Positions 15,005 to 24,800 of a DNA stretch of 64,000 bases are shown here, piece after piece. Source of the stretch: QHCE01 sp041743105 (GTDB lineage: Bacteria > Actinomycetota > Actinomycetes > Mycobacteriales > QHCE01). The notes under the pieces are model-generated. The model saw only the letters and a program-made list of their open reading frames with translations, was not told where the DNA came from and made no database searches. Every line of letters begins with the position of its first letter. Position 1 is the first letter of the stretch. Both the position numbers and the translations under genes were made by a program. The stretch is from assembly GCA_041743105.1 (NCBI GenBank), contig JBGTNI010000050.1:54394-118393 (forward strand). Direction: 5' to 3'.

Positions 15005-17449
15005 TTAGTCCAGCCGATCAGCGCGCCTGCCGGGCAGTTTGCTGGTCTGGCCGGGGTTAGCACTCGGGCGTCTGCCGCGAGCCAGCGGGGCGCAGCCAGC
15101 AGGTTGGCGCAGTTCCGGCGCAGGTGGTGCTGCTGGGATCGGCAGGGTGAGCGGCGAGCCGGTTTCGACGGTGATCTGTTTGCCGTGATGTGTGAGAAGC
15201 AGCGGGTCGCCGCTGAGCAGACGATAAGTCGCCTCCTGACCGGTTACCTCCACCGCGATCCGGCTGCCGCGAACGGCCATGCGGAACGCATAGCGGGACA
15301 ACTGATCGGGCAGTCGTGGCGCGAAAGTGACGTCTCCACCTGTGTCCCGCATGCCACCGAAACCGGCTACCAGAGCCAGCCAGGCGCCGGCAAGCGCCGC
15401 GATGTGTACGCCGTTGCGCACATTGTCGTGCAGGTCGTGCAGGTCAGTGAGCGCGGTCTCTGCAAAGTAGTCGTAGGCTAACGCTAGGTCACCTACCTCC
15501 GATGCCATCACCGACTGGGTGCAAACCGACAGCGACGAGTCCCGGACGGTACGCGCCTCGTAGTAGGCCATGTTGCGGGCCTTCTGTTCGGGTGTGAACG
15601 CGTCGCCACGTAGGTGCATTGCCAGCACAAGGTCGGCCTGCTTAATGACCTGCTTGCGGTACAGGTCGAAGTACGGGAAGTGCAACAGGAGCGGATATCG
15701 CTCAGGCGGTGTGCCCTCGAAGTTCCATTCGTCGTGCTCGGTAAAGCGTTCGGACTGTGGATGTACTCCGAGCACCTCATCGTAGGGCACCACCATCTTT
15801 TCGGCCGCCTTGTGCCACCGTGCGATCTCCGTGTTATCCACATTTAGCCGTATCGCTATGTCGGGATGCCGCTGACACGCCGCGGCCGCGTCGAGCAGGT
15901 TCTGCTGCGCCATGAGGTTGGTGTAAACATTGTTGTCAACGATTGCGGTGTATTCGTCCGGACCGGTGACACCGTCTATGCGGAAGCCGCCATGTGGGTC
16001 GTGATGGCCCAGTGAGACCCACAACCGCGCGGTCTCGGTGAGCAGCTCCACGCCGTAGTCATGGTCAAATTCGGTATCGCCGGTAGCGGCCACATAGCGT
16101 GACACGGCGTTGGCGATGTCGGCACTGATATGGAACGCCGCCGTCCCTGCCGGCCAGTACGCGGAGCATTCGTCGCCGTCGATGGTCCGCCATGGGAACA
16201 ACGCGCCATTTTGGCCCAGGAGTTGAGCGCGCTCACGAGCCTTGTCCAAGATGGAGTGTCGCCACTGCAATGCGTCTCGCGCGGCTTCGGGCATGGTGTA
16301 GGTCAGCACCGGGAGCACGAACGTCTCCTGGTCCCAGAAGGAGTGCCCGTCGTAGCCAGGACTGGTGAGTCCCTTCGCTGGAATAGGACGAGTCTCGCCA
16401 CGTGCGCTGGCCTGCAGTACGTGGAACAGCGCGAAGCGGATCGCTTGTTGCAGCTCCTCGTCTCCATCGAGTTCGATGTCTGCCGAGTCCCAGAACTTGT
16501 CAAGGTAGGTTCGTTGCTCGGCGAGTAGTCCTTCCCAACCCGAGTGCATGGCGCCCGCCAGCGCGGCGTCCACCTGCGCCCGCAGCGCCGGTACCGAACG
16601 TTGACTGGACCATCCGTAGGCCAGGTACTTCGTGAGCTGAAGTTTGCCACCCTTGGGAACATCGGCGGCGACAGTAAGCCGCGCCAGGTCTCCTTCGGCG
16701 TGAACCGAGGTCCGCACTCCGTCCTCGGAGCGCAGCTCATGGTCCATCGCCGCCGCCATCCGTAAGCCCGATCGGGCTGTGTGGTGCACCAACACCGCCC
16801 AGTTGTCTTCGGCGGCGGCGAAGTCAGCCAACAGCGGTTGTTGTAGGTCGGCGCCCAACCGCGGGTCGATCAGCGTTAGGTTGGCGTTGCGGTCGCTGTC
16901 GATCGGTTCGTTCGCGAGTAGGTCCGACTGTGCAACGAGCTGCAGCGGCTCATCCAGCGGCTGTACCTCGTAGCGAATTGCGGCGACCGCACGCTGAGTA
17001 AATGAGACCAGACGTTCGGTCGTGATGCGGACGCGGCGGCCGGTCGGTGACGTCCAGTCGGTGCTACGACGCAAGGTACCGCTGCGGAAGTCCAGCACTC
17101 GTTCATGAGCCGTGGTGGTGCCGTAGCGGAGATCGACCGGCTCGTCGTCCACCAGTAGCCGGATAATTTTGCCGTCGGTGACGTTGACTGTCGTCTGACC
17201 GGCCTCGGGATAGCCGTAGCCACCTTCATCGTAGGGGATGGGCCGCGACTCGAAGAACCCGTTGAGGTAGGTCCCGGGCACCCCGCGGGGTTCGCCTTCC
17301 TCCAAGTTGCCCCGCATGCCCAAGTGGCCGTTGGAGAGCGCGAAGGTGGATTCAGTGCGCGCCAGCTCGTCGACATCGAGGCCCTGCCAGTGCAGCGCCC
17401 ACGGAGCGACGCCGTAACCAGGCTTGGCGACACTTTGATGTTCGGTCAT
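15005..17449 (-). CDS. glycoside hydrolase family 65 disaccharide phosphorylase
   Basis: 814 residues, the normal size for GH65 enzymes (maltose, trehalose or kojibiose phosphorylases). The N-terminal beta-sandwich (SNGHLGMRGNLEEGEPRGVP), the (alpha/alpha)6 barrel with SFWDQETFVLPVL and the catalytic acid in GVTGPDEYTAIVDNNVYTN (near residue 495) are present, then a small C-terminal jelly-roll. It splits an alpha-glucosyl disaccharide with phosphate to glucose and beta-glucose 1-phosphate; which disaccharide cannot be told from sequence alone. The minus-strand gene downstream of pgmB overlaps it by ATGA; the two form one catabolic operon. The C-terminus abuts the mobile segment at 14995 without visible truncation. 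Confidence 0.93.
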   Translation of the reverse strand: MTEHQSVAKPGYGVAPWALHWQGLDVDELARTESTFALSNGHLGMRGNLEEGEPRGVPGTYLNGFFESRPIPYDEGGYGYPEAGQTTVNVTDGKIIRLLVDDEPVDLRYGTTTAHERVLDFRSGTLRRSTDWTSPTGRRVRITTERLVSFTQRAVAAIRYEVQPLDEPLQLVAQSDLLANEPIDSDRNANLTLIDPRLGADLQQPLLADFAAAEDNWAVLVHHTARSGLRMAAAMDHELRSEDGVRTSVHAEGDLARLTVAADVPKGGKLQLTKYLAYGWSSQRSVPALRAQVDAALAGAMHSGWEGLLAEQRTYLDKFWDSADIELDGDEELQQAIRFALFHVLQASARGETRPIPAKGLTSPGYDGHSFWDQETFVLPVLTYTMPEAARDALQWRHSILDKARERAQLLGQNGALFPWRTIDGDECSAYWPAGTAAFHISADIANAVSRYVAATGDTEFDHDYGVELLTETARLWVSLGHHDPHGGFRIDGVTGPDEYTAIVDNNVYTNLMAQQNLLDAAAACQRHPDIAIRLNVDNTEIARWHKAAEKMVVPYDEVLGVHPQSERFTEHDEWNFEGTPPERYPLLLHFPYFDLYRKQVIKQADLVLAMHLRGDAFTPEQKARNMAYYEARTVRDSSLSVCTQSVMASEVGDLALAYDYFAETALTDLHDLHDNVRNGVHIAALAGAWLALVAGFGGMRDTGGDVTFAPRLPDQLSRYAFRMAVRGSRIAVEVTGQEATYRLLSGDPLLLTHHGKQITVETGSPLTLPIPAAPPAPELRQPAGCAPLARGRRPSANPGQTSKLPGRRADRLD

Positions 17450-18204
17450 GCTTGTTCCTCCAGCAGCTGCGCAAGGTCGGAAACTACGATGTCGGCGCCA
17501 TGGTCACGCAGCGCGGCGGCATGACCGGTGCCCTCGCCGTGCTCGTCGGTCTGCCGATCTACTCCGACCACATAACCGAAACGACCCGCCCGGCCTGCTT
17601 GCACGCCGGCGAGTGCGTCTTCGAACACCGCGGCCTGCTGTGGGGCAACTCCGAGTGCCGCTGCGCCGGCGAGAAAGGAATCGGGCGCGGGCTTACCGTT
17701 AAGCCCTTCGCGGGCAATGTAGATGCCGTCTATGCGCACTGTGACGTACTTGCCGAGCCCAGCGGCGGCTAGTACGACCTCGCCGTTGGCAGACGAGGTC
17801 ACTACGGCTATAGCTAGACCGGCGTCCCGCGCCGCATGCAGATATCGCACGGAGCCCGCGTAGGGCACCACGCCGTCGGTGCTGATGACTTCGAGCAGCT
17901 TTTGGTTCTTCCGGTTACCGATTCCGTTGATCGTCTCTGAGTCCGGTGGGTCGTCGGGGGATCCCAGCGGGAGCGCGATCTGTCGTGATTCCAGGAACGC
18001 GCGTACGCCATCGGCGCGCAGCCGACCATCGACGTAGCGCGCGTAGTCGTCGTAGGTGAACTCAGCCGTCTGCGGACCCACGTGCTGTGCAAGCACCGCG
18101 TCGAAGGTCTCTTTCCAGGCAGCGCGATGCACACTCGCGGTACTGGTGAGAACGCCATCAAGGTCGAAGAGGCAGGCGGTAATGCCGCCCGGCAATCCCA
18201 TCAC
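17446..18204 (-). CDS. pgmB: beta-phosphoglucomutase, HAD superfamily
   Basis: 252 residues. HAD motif I is FDLDGVLTST (nucleophile Asp and the acid/base Asp two residues later), motif II is VVTSSAN, motif III is the lysine in GLNGKPAPDSF and motif IV is AAVFEDALAGVQAG. The cap has the RADGVRAFLESR and GNRKNQ segments typical of beta-phosphoglucomutases. It converts beta-glucose 1-phosphate from the GH65 phosphorylase to glucose 6-phosphate. It is the first gene of the two-gene operon and overlaps the phosphorylase by four bases. Confidence 0.93.
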   Translation of the reverse strand: MMGLPGGITACLFDLDGVLTSTASVHRAAWKETFDAVLAQHVGPQTAEFTYDDYARYVDGRLRADGVRAFLESRQIALPLGSPDDPPDSETINGIGNRKNQKLLEVISTDGVVPYAGSVRYLHAARDAGLAIAVVTSSANGEVVLAAAGLGKYVTVRIDGIYIAREGLNGKPAPDSFLAGAAALGVAPQQAAVFEDALAGVQAGRAGRFGYVVGVDRQTDEHGEGTGHAAALRDHGADIVVSDLAQLLEEQA

Positions 18205-18585
18205 GGCGACAGACGCTACCGGATGGTAAATATCGTTGTCGCGTCACTGGCATGTTACCCGTCTATTTCACACAGGTAAACGGGGGAACGGCGCGAGTAA
18301 GAGCTTTCGCTGCGGAATTTCACCGGCGGAATCGATGGGCATGGTTGCGGCCGGCGGCAGCGGCGGCAGTCACGCCTCCTGCAAGTGATGTGAAGCATGC
18401 CATGGGCCGATTGTGGAGTATGAACGCAATGGTCAGCAATCCGGCGATTCATCGTGTCGCTTCAGGTAAGAGCAGCGACAGGGGGCAGCAGACTCATATG
18501 TGATTAGTGTGAGATGGAGGGATGAAAGGCGACGCGCGCGGTGTTGTCGTCCACAACGGCATACCTACAACAGGGCGGTTATTTC
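18205..18585. other. 381-bp divergent intergenic region, pgmB/cysK
   Basis: Holds the promoters for the pgmB-GH65 operon (leftward) and cysK-cysE (rightward). I see no clear -35/-10 pair. The only coding-like feature is a short upstream reading frame at 18522, described separately. Confidence 0.5.
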
Positions 18586-18605
18586 ATGGGCGCACGGATC
18601 TATGA
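18522..18605 (+). CDS. possible short upstream ORF overlapping the cysK start
   Basis: ATG at 18522 follows a good ribosome site (TGGAGGG, 18515-18521) and encodes 27 residues (MKGDARGVVVHNGIPTTGRL and seven more), ending TGA at 18603-18605, 20 bases inside cysK in another frame. CysK's own ribosome site is weak, so the small frame could couple translation to cysK. It has no cysteine codons, so a classical cysteine attenuator is unlikely. Confidence 0.35.
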   Translation: MKGDARGVVVHNGIPTTGRLFHGRTDL

Positions 18606-19524
18606 CGACGTCACGCAGTTGGTCGGCAACACGCCGCTGGTTCGACTGAATAAACTCGCTGCTGGTTCGGGCGCGACGGTAGCGGTGAAGCTGGAGTTCT
18701 ATAACCCCGCCAATAGCGTGAAGGACCGAATCGGGGTAGCGATCGTCGATGCGGCGGAGCGCTCCGGCGCGCTCAAGCCCGGCGGCACGATCGTCGAGGG
18801 AACAAGCGGCAACACCGGCATCGCGCTGGCGATGGTGGGTGCGGCACGCGGATACAACGTCATCTTGACCATGCCAGAGACCATGAGCACTGAGCGTCGA
18901 GTGATGCTGCGTGCCTACGGTGCGCAGATCGTGCTGACGCCAGGACCGGACGGCATGCGCGGGGCGGTGGAGAAGGCGCAGGAGATCGTCGCCAACACAC
19001 CGAACGCCATCTGCGCGCGGCAGTTCGCCAACGAGGCCAACCCCGAAATTCATCGCGTCACAACGGCGGAAGAGATCTGGACCGACACCGACGGAGAGGT
19101 CGACATCTTCGTCTCCGGTATCGGTACAGGCGGAACCATAACCGGGGTTGGCCAGGTGCTCAAGGACCGCAAGCCGTCGGTGCAGATTGTGGGCGTTGAG
19201 CCCCTAGACTCGCCGATCCTTACCGGGGGCAAGGCGGGCCCACACAAGATCCAAGGCATGGGCGCTAATTTCGTGCCCGACATTCTCGACACCAAGATCT
19301 ACGACGAAATCATCGACGTCAGTATCTCCGATTCCGTCGCGGTTGCCCGCAAACTTGGCACCGCTGAGGGCATTCTGGGTGGTATCTCTTCCGGCGCGAT
19401 CGTCTGGGCCGCGCTTGAGGTGGCGAAACGTCCCGAAAATGCCGGGAAGCTTATCGTCGCGGTGGTCTGCGACTTTGGCGAGCGATACATCTCCACCGTG
19501 CTCTACGAACACATCCGCGACTGA
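18586..19524 (+). CDS. cysK: cysteine synthase A (O-acetylserine sulfhydrylase)
   Basis: 312 residues, PLP fold-type II. The start ATG 18586 gives MGARIYDDVTQLVGNTPLVR, the usual N-terminus; longer in-frame starts exist but are not conserved. PLP lysine is K46 in NSVKDRIG, the substrate loop is EGTSGNTGIALA and the phosphate loop is GIGTGGTITGVG. It makes cysteine from O-acetylserine and sulfide. The cysE gene starts two bases after its stop codon, so both enzymes are co-produced and can form the cysteine synthase complex; the C-terminal Ile of the CysE (ends AIYI) fits docking in the CysK active site. Confidence 0.97.
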   Translation: MGARIYDDVTQLVGNTPLVRLNKLAAGSGATVAVKLEFYNPANSVKDRIGVAIVDAAERSGALKPGGTIVEGTSGNTGIALAMVGAARGYNVILTMPETMSTERRVMLRAYGAQIVLTPGPDGMRGAVEKAQEIVANTPNAICARQFANEANPEIHRVTTAEEIWTDTDGEVDIFVSGIGTGGTITGVGQVLKDRKPSVQIVGVEPLDSPILTGGKAGPHKIQGMGANFVPDILDTKIYDEIIDVSISDSVAVARKLGTAEGILGGISSGAIVWAALEVAKRPENAGKLIVAVVCDFGERYISTVLYEHIRD

Positions 19525-19525
19525 C

Positions 19526-20122
19526 ATGTGGCTCGTTTCTCGCCTGCGGGAAGACCTCGAGACCGCTCGCAACAACGATCCCGCCGCACCCAGCGGTCTC
19601 GAGGTTTTTCTCAGCTATGCCGGGGTGCACGCGATGTGGTCGCATCGATTGACGCATGCCTTGTGGAAGCGTCGCCTACGACTGCCTGCCCGGCTCATCT
19701 CCCAATTCACCAGGTTTCTTACCGGTGTCGAGATTCATCCGGGTGCTGTTATCGGGCGACGGTTCTTTATCGATCACGCTATGGGCGTCGTTATCGGAGA
19801 AACCACGGAGATCGGCGATGACGTCATGCTCTACCACGGAGTCACGCTAGGGGGCGCAAGTCTGGGGGGCCGGAGCACAGCGAACACGAAACGGCATCCG
19901 ACGATTGAGAACGGCGTTACTATCGGTGCCGGTGCGAAGATTCTGGGGCCGGTGCGTATCGGCGCCGGGTGCGCTATCGGCGCCAATGCGGTCGTTGTCA
20001 AGGATGCACCGCAGGATTCCTTCTTAGTAGGCGTGCCAGCAGTGATCAGACCCCGATCCGAGAAACAGCACCAATTCGCTGTCGACCCGGCCGAATGGAT
20101 CGACCCCGCGATCTACATTTGA
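19526..20122 (+). CDS. cysE: serine O-acetyltransferase
   Basis: 198 residues, the short CysE form of actinobacteria. An N-terminal helical domain is followed by left-handed hexapeptide repeats (IHPGAVIGRRFFIDHAMGVV, IGETTEIGDDV, HGVTLGGASLGG) with catalytic His residues and the KRHPTIENGVTIGAGAKILG segment. It acetylates serine with acetyl-CoA for CysK. The ATG at 19526 is used; a longer frame upstream overlaps cysK and has no CysE similarity. It ends with Ile, as CysE proteins that bind CysK do. Confidence 0.96.
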   Translation: MWLVSRLREDLETARNNDPAAPSGLEVFLSYAGVHAMWSHRLTHALWKRRLRLPARLISQFTRFLTGVEIHPGAVIGRRFFIDHAMGVVIGETTEIGDDVMLYHGVTLGGASLGGRSTANTKRHPTIENGVTIGAGAKILGPVRIGAGCAIGANAVVVKDAPQDSFLVGVPAVIRPRSEKQHQFAVDPAEWIDPAIYI

Positions 20123-20287
20123 TCGGCTTCGAAGGTGTCAAGCATCCGCTTCGGTGCTGTGAGCTGCCACGAATCCGTTCGGAGCCAGTAGTGCCTCCTT
20201 CTCTTCGAGGCTGTCGTCTTCGACAAACCCGTGACAGCTCCCGGACCTGTCCGTAAGGACGGATGGAGCTACAACAGCATAACGCTG

Positions 20288-20312
20288 TATATGTAGTAAC
20301 ATGTGCTACATG
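20288..20312 (+). promoter_or_regulatory. leaderless promoter and dyad of the Phd-VapC module
   Basis: TATATG (20288-20293) lies seven bases before ATG 20301, again the leaderless spacing. The start region contains a short dyad, TGTAG (20292-20296) and CTACA (20306-20310), a plausible site for self-repression by the antitoxin. Confidence 0.4.
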
Positions 20313-20606
20313 ACAGCTGTCGCTGAGCATGGTCGCTCGAACGTAGGGATGCGGGAGCTCTCCCAGCGGACCGCGCGAGTTCTGGCGCGGGTCCGTGCCG
20401 GTGAAACGGTGGAGATCACCGATCGAGGCAAGACGGTGGCACGAATTGTGCCGGCCACGAGCGACCGTTACGAGCAGTTAGTGGCGGCGGGAATAGTCCG
20501 ACAGGCTAAACGACCATTTGATCCGAAGCACCTTCCGGAGCCTGCGGCGAACCCGACCGGCCGAGCTTCGGAGGAATGGCTCGCCGACTTACGTGGCGAG
20601 CGTTGA
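20301..20606 (+). CDS. Phd/YefM-type antitoxin
   Basis: 101 residues from ATG 20301 (ATG 20310 is an alternative). SNVGMRELSQRTARVLARVR followed by GETVEITDRGKTVARIVPAT is the prevent-host-death fold; the remaining charged half ends RASEEWLADLRGER, which would mask the toxin. It overlaps the PIN toxin start in TGATG. Pairing of a Phd-like antitoxin with a PIN toxin is common in actinobacteria. Confidence 0.88.
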   Translation: MCYMTAVAEHGRSNVGMRELSQRTARVLARVRAGETVEITDRGKTVARIVPATSDRYEQLVAAGIVRQAKRPFDPKHLPEPAANPTGRASEEWLADLRGER

Positions 20607-21019
20607 TGCCAACACGTATTTACGTCGACACGTCGGCGGTAGCTAAGTTCTTCCTCGCCGAAAAGGAGACACCGGATTTACGCCAGTGGTTCTCCGGGCA
20701 GCCAGAGCCACATCTGGTGTCGTCCGCGCTGCTGGGTGTGGAGCTGATTCGACTGCTTGATCTGGTCAACCCGGCGGTGGTGAAGGCTGCGGAGTCGTTT
20801 CTCGCAGCAGATGTCGATATCGTCGAGATCACGCCCCCGATACTCGAAGACGCTACCCGCCTACCACCGCGGCGGTTGCGCACGCTTGACGCGATCCATT
20901 TAGCGACGGCACTGGATTTCGGAGACGTTCTAGACGTCATCCTCACCTACGACAGGCTGTTGGCTGAGGCAGCTCGCGCGGCAGGCATGGAGATAGTCAG
21001 CCCGGGTGCGACCTGCTGA
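20606..21019 (+). CDS. vapC: VapC PIN-domain ribonuclease toxin
   Basis: 137 residues from the ATG at 20606, which shares its A with the antitoxin stop. PIN motifs in order: IYVDTSAVAKFFLAE (first Asp), SSALLGVELIRLL (Glu), RTLDAIHLATAL (central Asp) and VILTYDRLLAEAA (last Asp), the four acidic residues that bind Mg. It is an RNase controlled by the upstream antitoxin. A longer frame upstream (from 20576) is not needed. Confidence 0.92.
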   Translation: MPTRIYVDTSAVAKFFLAEKETPDLRQWFSGQPEPHLVSSALLGVELIRLLDLVNPAVVKAAESFLAADVDIVEITPPILEDATRLPPRRLRTLDAIHLATALDFGDVLDVILTYDRLLAEAARAAGMEIVSPGATC

Positions 21020-21080
21020 CGTTGAGAAAACGCGACTGAGCTTGCTCCGCCGGGTAACTCAAATAAGAAGTCGCTCTAAA

Positions 21081-21113
21081 TCCTACTGCGGTAGGTACAT
21101 CCTGAGGTAGGAT
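21081..21113 (+). promoter_or_regulatory. operator and leaderless promoter of the VapBC module
   Basis: TAGGAT (21108-21113) is six bases before ATG 21120, predicting a leaderless mRNA. Overlapping it are repeated palindromic elements: CCTACTGCGGTAGG (21082-21095) is a perfect dyad, and TCCTGAGGTAGGA (21100-21112) is a near copy that covers the -10 box. The ribbon-helix-helix antitoxin should bind here. Confidence 0.55.
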
Positions 21114-21119
21114 TGCCCC

Positions 21120-21371
21120 ATGAAGGTCGACAAGATGAGCATTTCGTTGGTGGATGACTTAGGGGACGCCGTGCGGAGCGCTGCTCGTAAATCTGGGGTG
21201 GGGCTATCGACGTGGCTAGCGCAGGCCGCAGCGGCAAAGCTCCGTGCCGAGGCGTTGAGTGAATTTTTGGATGATTGGGAACGTGTTCACGGACCGCTTA
21301 CTCCCACCGAACTTGCGCGAGCCGAATACGAACTAGGTCTATATGCAGAGCATGAGAACAAGGCCGCATGA
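21120..21371 (+). CDS. VapB-type ribbon-helix-helix antitoxin
   Basis: 83 residues. The N-terminus MKVDKMSISLVDDLGDAVRS followed by AARKSGVGLSTWLAQAAAAKL is a ribbon-helix-helix DNA-binding fold; the C-terminal part (LSEFLDDWERVHGPLTPTEL) is a charged toxin-binding tail. It ends in an ATGA overlap with the PIN toxin gene. Confidence 0.85.
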   Translation: MKVDKMSISLVDDLGDAVRSAARKSGVGLSTWLAQAAAAKLRAEALSEFLDDWERVHGPLTPTELARAEYELGLYAEHENKAA

Positions 21372-21751
21372 GCGCTCTCATCCTCGACGCGGGCGCTTTT
21401 GTAGCCGTTGATCGTCACGACCGGGGGATGCTAGCCAAGCTTCGTGCCGCACAGCAGCATGGCGTGGAGTTGCGGAGTAACGCTGTGGTCGTGGCTCAGG
21501 TGTGGCGAGAAAGTGGCGGTCGTCAAGCTAACTTAGCTCGGCTGCTGCGTGGCATGGACGTTTGCACGGTGGACGAAAAACGGGGCCGTCAAGCGGGGGT
21601 TCTTATCGGCAAAGCGGGTACCAGTGATCCGATCGACGCCACGCTGGTCTTGATCGCCCGGTCGGGAGACCGCATTGTGACAAGTGATCCTGGTGACATT
21701 AGCCACCTCCTAACCACGGCGGGGATTCACGCCGTGGTTTCGACGTGCTGA
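21368..21751 (+). CDS. VapC-like PIN-domain toxin
   Basis: 127 residues. LILDAGAFVAVDRHDRGMLA carries the first acidic residue, SNAVVVAQVWRE the second, TSDPIDATLVLIA the third, and RIVTSDPGDISHLL the C-terminal acidic residues. Motif order and length match the partial toxin at the left edge, so these two are members of one PIN subfamily. It is coupled to the antitoxin by an ATGA overlap; its last codons form a terminator-like hairpin. Confidence 0.9.
   Translation: MSALILDAGAFVAVDRHDRGMLAKLRAAQQHGVELRSNAVVVAQVWRESGGRQANLARLLRGMDVCTVDEKRGRQAGVLIGKAGTSDPIDATLVLIARSGDRIVTSDPGDISHLLTTAGIHAVVSTC
21712..21739 (+). terminator. hairpin at the end of the VapC gene
   Basis: AACCACGGCG (21712-21721) and CGCCGTGGTT (21730-21739) form a perfect 10-bp stem with an 8-base loop, inside the last codons of the toxin gene and before the convergent hrpA. 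There is no U-tract, as is common for actinobacterial terminators. Confidence 0.5.
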
Positions 21752-21857
21752 GTGGCAGTCGCCTCGCAGCGACAATGAGATCCCCCGGATGATATTGCCG
21801 CCAATAATGTCCTCTGTATGCTCGAGTCGCGCCGTTGAACGGCGGTCCGCCACGGGC

Positions 21858-24800
21858 CTAGACCTCCATCGCGGCGTCGAGGGCGCGTAACACTCGCTTC
21901 TCCGAGATCGGGTACTTCGTTCCCAGGGTTTGTGCGAAGTAGCTCACACGTAACTCCTCTAACATCCACCGCACCTCGTCAAGCCGCGATGCGGCTTCGG
22001 GTGAAGCGGTAGCTCGAGCGTTGCGATAGGTGGCTTCGAGCTGATGGAGCTGCACCATGAGCTCGTCATCGCGGTACGGAGCATCGGTGAGTTTCTGCAA
22101 CCGATGCCGGGCGGCCCTCAGGTAACGCGCCAGGTCGGGCAGACGCGCCAGCCCGGTTTCGGTGACGAAACCGCGGTAATACAACCGGTCTCGTTGCGCC
22201 CGAATGTCATCGAGCGCCGCGCTCAGGCTGGCGTGTGGTTGCGTGCGGAGCTCGGATTCCAGCTCACTCGCAGCAGTCAGCACCGCGACGACGGCGTGCA
22301 CCACCCGTTTCAGTGCATCAGGCAAGCCCGTCCGAATCTGGTCACAGAGCTCGACGAAGTCCGACTCGTTCCATACCGGTGCAAGTGTCGCGGCCATCAG
22401 CACATCGACGGCGCCGCTTGCGCAGTCCTCCAGCAAGTCTTGAGCGCCGCGGTGCGGGCCGCTGCTCAGTAGCAGCTTCTCGCGGAGCCCCAGCTGGTCT
22501 GCAACCGGCTTGGTGGGAGCCGGCACCACAAGGCGGAGCAGCCGACGCGTCCCCGCCCACATCGCTTTCCGTTGCTCGGTTTCGGAGCGTAAAACTTCGA
22601 TCGCGACACTGTCACCGTTATCGATCAGAGCCGGAAAGCCCGTGAGACGAAACCCGGCTCGATCGTGTTCGACCCGCTGCGGCAGCTCTCCGAAGTCCCA
22701 GCTACGCAACTCCGATCGCTCGACGCCGGCGGTATTAGCCAGCGTCGTAGCCAGCACCTCACTCACCCGGTCGTGTAGTCGGAGCCGAAGCTCTGCGAGG
22801 TCTTTGCCTTCGGCCAGTACTCCACCGCCATCGCCACACACGCGGAACGTGGTACGAAGGTGGCTCGGCAGGCTATCGAGATCCCAAGCATCCTCGCCGA
22901 TAGCTGTCCCGCTCATGGCGGACAGCTCAGCGGCGATCTCCCTAAGCACTGCACCGGGTTCGTCGGGCAGTTTATCCAGCAGCGTCGACACGTAGCCGGG
23001 GATTGGAACAAAGCCGCGTCGAATCGGTTTCGGTAACGATCGCAGCAAGGTCGTGATGATTTCGTGCCGCAGTCCCGGCACTTGCCATGCGAGCCCGTCG
23101 CTGCGTAGCTCACCGAGCGCGGCCAAGGGCACGTCGACGGTGACGCCGTCATCGGCATCTCCGGGGGAGAAGACGTAGGACATTGGCACGTTTGTTCCGC
23201 TGGAAGTGGACCACACCAAAGGAAAGTCGTCGGGGTCGACGTCGGCTTTCGGATCACGTACCAACTCTGGGTCGAACGTGAGGAGCTCGGGCTCAGTCCG
23301 GCGCACCCGCTTCCACCAGCTGTCGAAGTGGCGGCCCGATACTACGTCGACGCCGATACGCTGGTCGTAGAAATCGAACAGCACGTCCTCGCCGGCTGCC
23401 AGGCCGCGGCGCCGGCTTCGTTCCTCCAGCTCCTCGACCTCTGCTAGTAGCCGCCTGTTGGCGTGAAAGAACTCGTGTCGAGTGGACCAGTCGCCTTCTA
23501 CTAGTGCGTGCCGGATGAACAGTTCTCGAGCCAACGGCGCATCCACCGTGGCGTAGTTGACGGGGCGTTGTGTCACGATGGGCAGCCCGTACAGCGTCAC
23601 CCGCTCGTAGCCCATCACCGCGGCCCGCTTACTACTCCAATGCGGCTCGCTGTACTGCCGTTTGACCAGGTGGCCAGCCAGAGGCTCGATCCATTCTGGT
23701 TCGATGGACGCCGCGGACCGCGCCCATAACCGGGAGGTCTCCATCAATTGAGCGGCCATGATCCATGTGGGTGGCTTTTTCGATAGCGAGGAGCCGCGCG
23801 GCAACGCGAATCGGGCGCCGCGTGCGCCTTGATATTCACGTTTCTGGCTGTCGTACCGGCCGACGTGGGACAGCAACCCGGCCAGTACTGCACGGTGGAT
23901 CTGCTGTGGTCCAGCTGCTTCGTCGTTCAGCGTCAAACCGAGTTCTGTGGCGATGTGGCGTAGCTGGGCGAACACGTCCTCCCATTCGCGCACCCTTAGG
24001 TAGTGCAGAAACTCGGTTTTGCAGAGCTTGCGAAACCGGCTTGACGACAGCTGTCGTCGCGACTGCGAAAGATGGTTCCACAGGTTGAGGTAGGCGATGA
24101 GCTCTGAGTGAGGGTCGGCGAACCGGGCGTGGTGCGCGGCAGCGGCCTGCTGATGTTCGACCGGCTGTTCCCGGGGGTCTTGAATGGACATTCCCGCCAC
24201 GACAATGAGCACCTCTCGCACGCAGTCGTGCTGCTGTGCCGCAAGTATCATTCGGCCGAACCGAGGATCGACCGGCAGCCGCGCCAGGCGACGCCCGATG
24301 TCGGTGAGGCTCCTGTCGTGGGGATCTTCCAGTGCGCCCAGCTCCGTCAACAGCGCGATACCGGTGGCGACGGCTCGGCGATCTGGCGAGTCCAGAAAAG
24401 GAAACGCCGCAATATCTCCCAAGCCGAACGCGATCATGCGCAGGATCACCGACGCCAAGTTGGTGCGGACGATCTCGGGATCGGTGAAGGCAGCCCGTTT
24501 CTCGAAGTCGGCCGCGGAGTACAACCGGATGCAGATACCGTCGGCGACCCGGCCGCACCGGCCGGCTCGTTGGTTCGCCGATGCCTGCGAGATCGGTTCG
24601 ATGGGTAGCCGTTGCACCTTTGTGCGGTTGCTGAATCGTGAGATTCGGGCCGTCCCCGCATCGATGACGTACCGAACTCCCGGCACCGTCAGCGATGTTT
24701 CCGCCACGTTGGTCGCTAGCACGATCCGGCGTTTGGAGTGCTCCCTGAAGACGCGGTGCTGATCGCTCACCGAGAGTCGCGCAAACAACGGAACCACGTC

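Noticed and set aside
19343..19525. Longer CysE start
   Set aside because: Lies entirely inside cysK in another frame; MWLVSRLREDLET is the conserved start.
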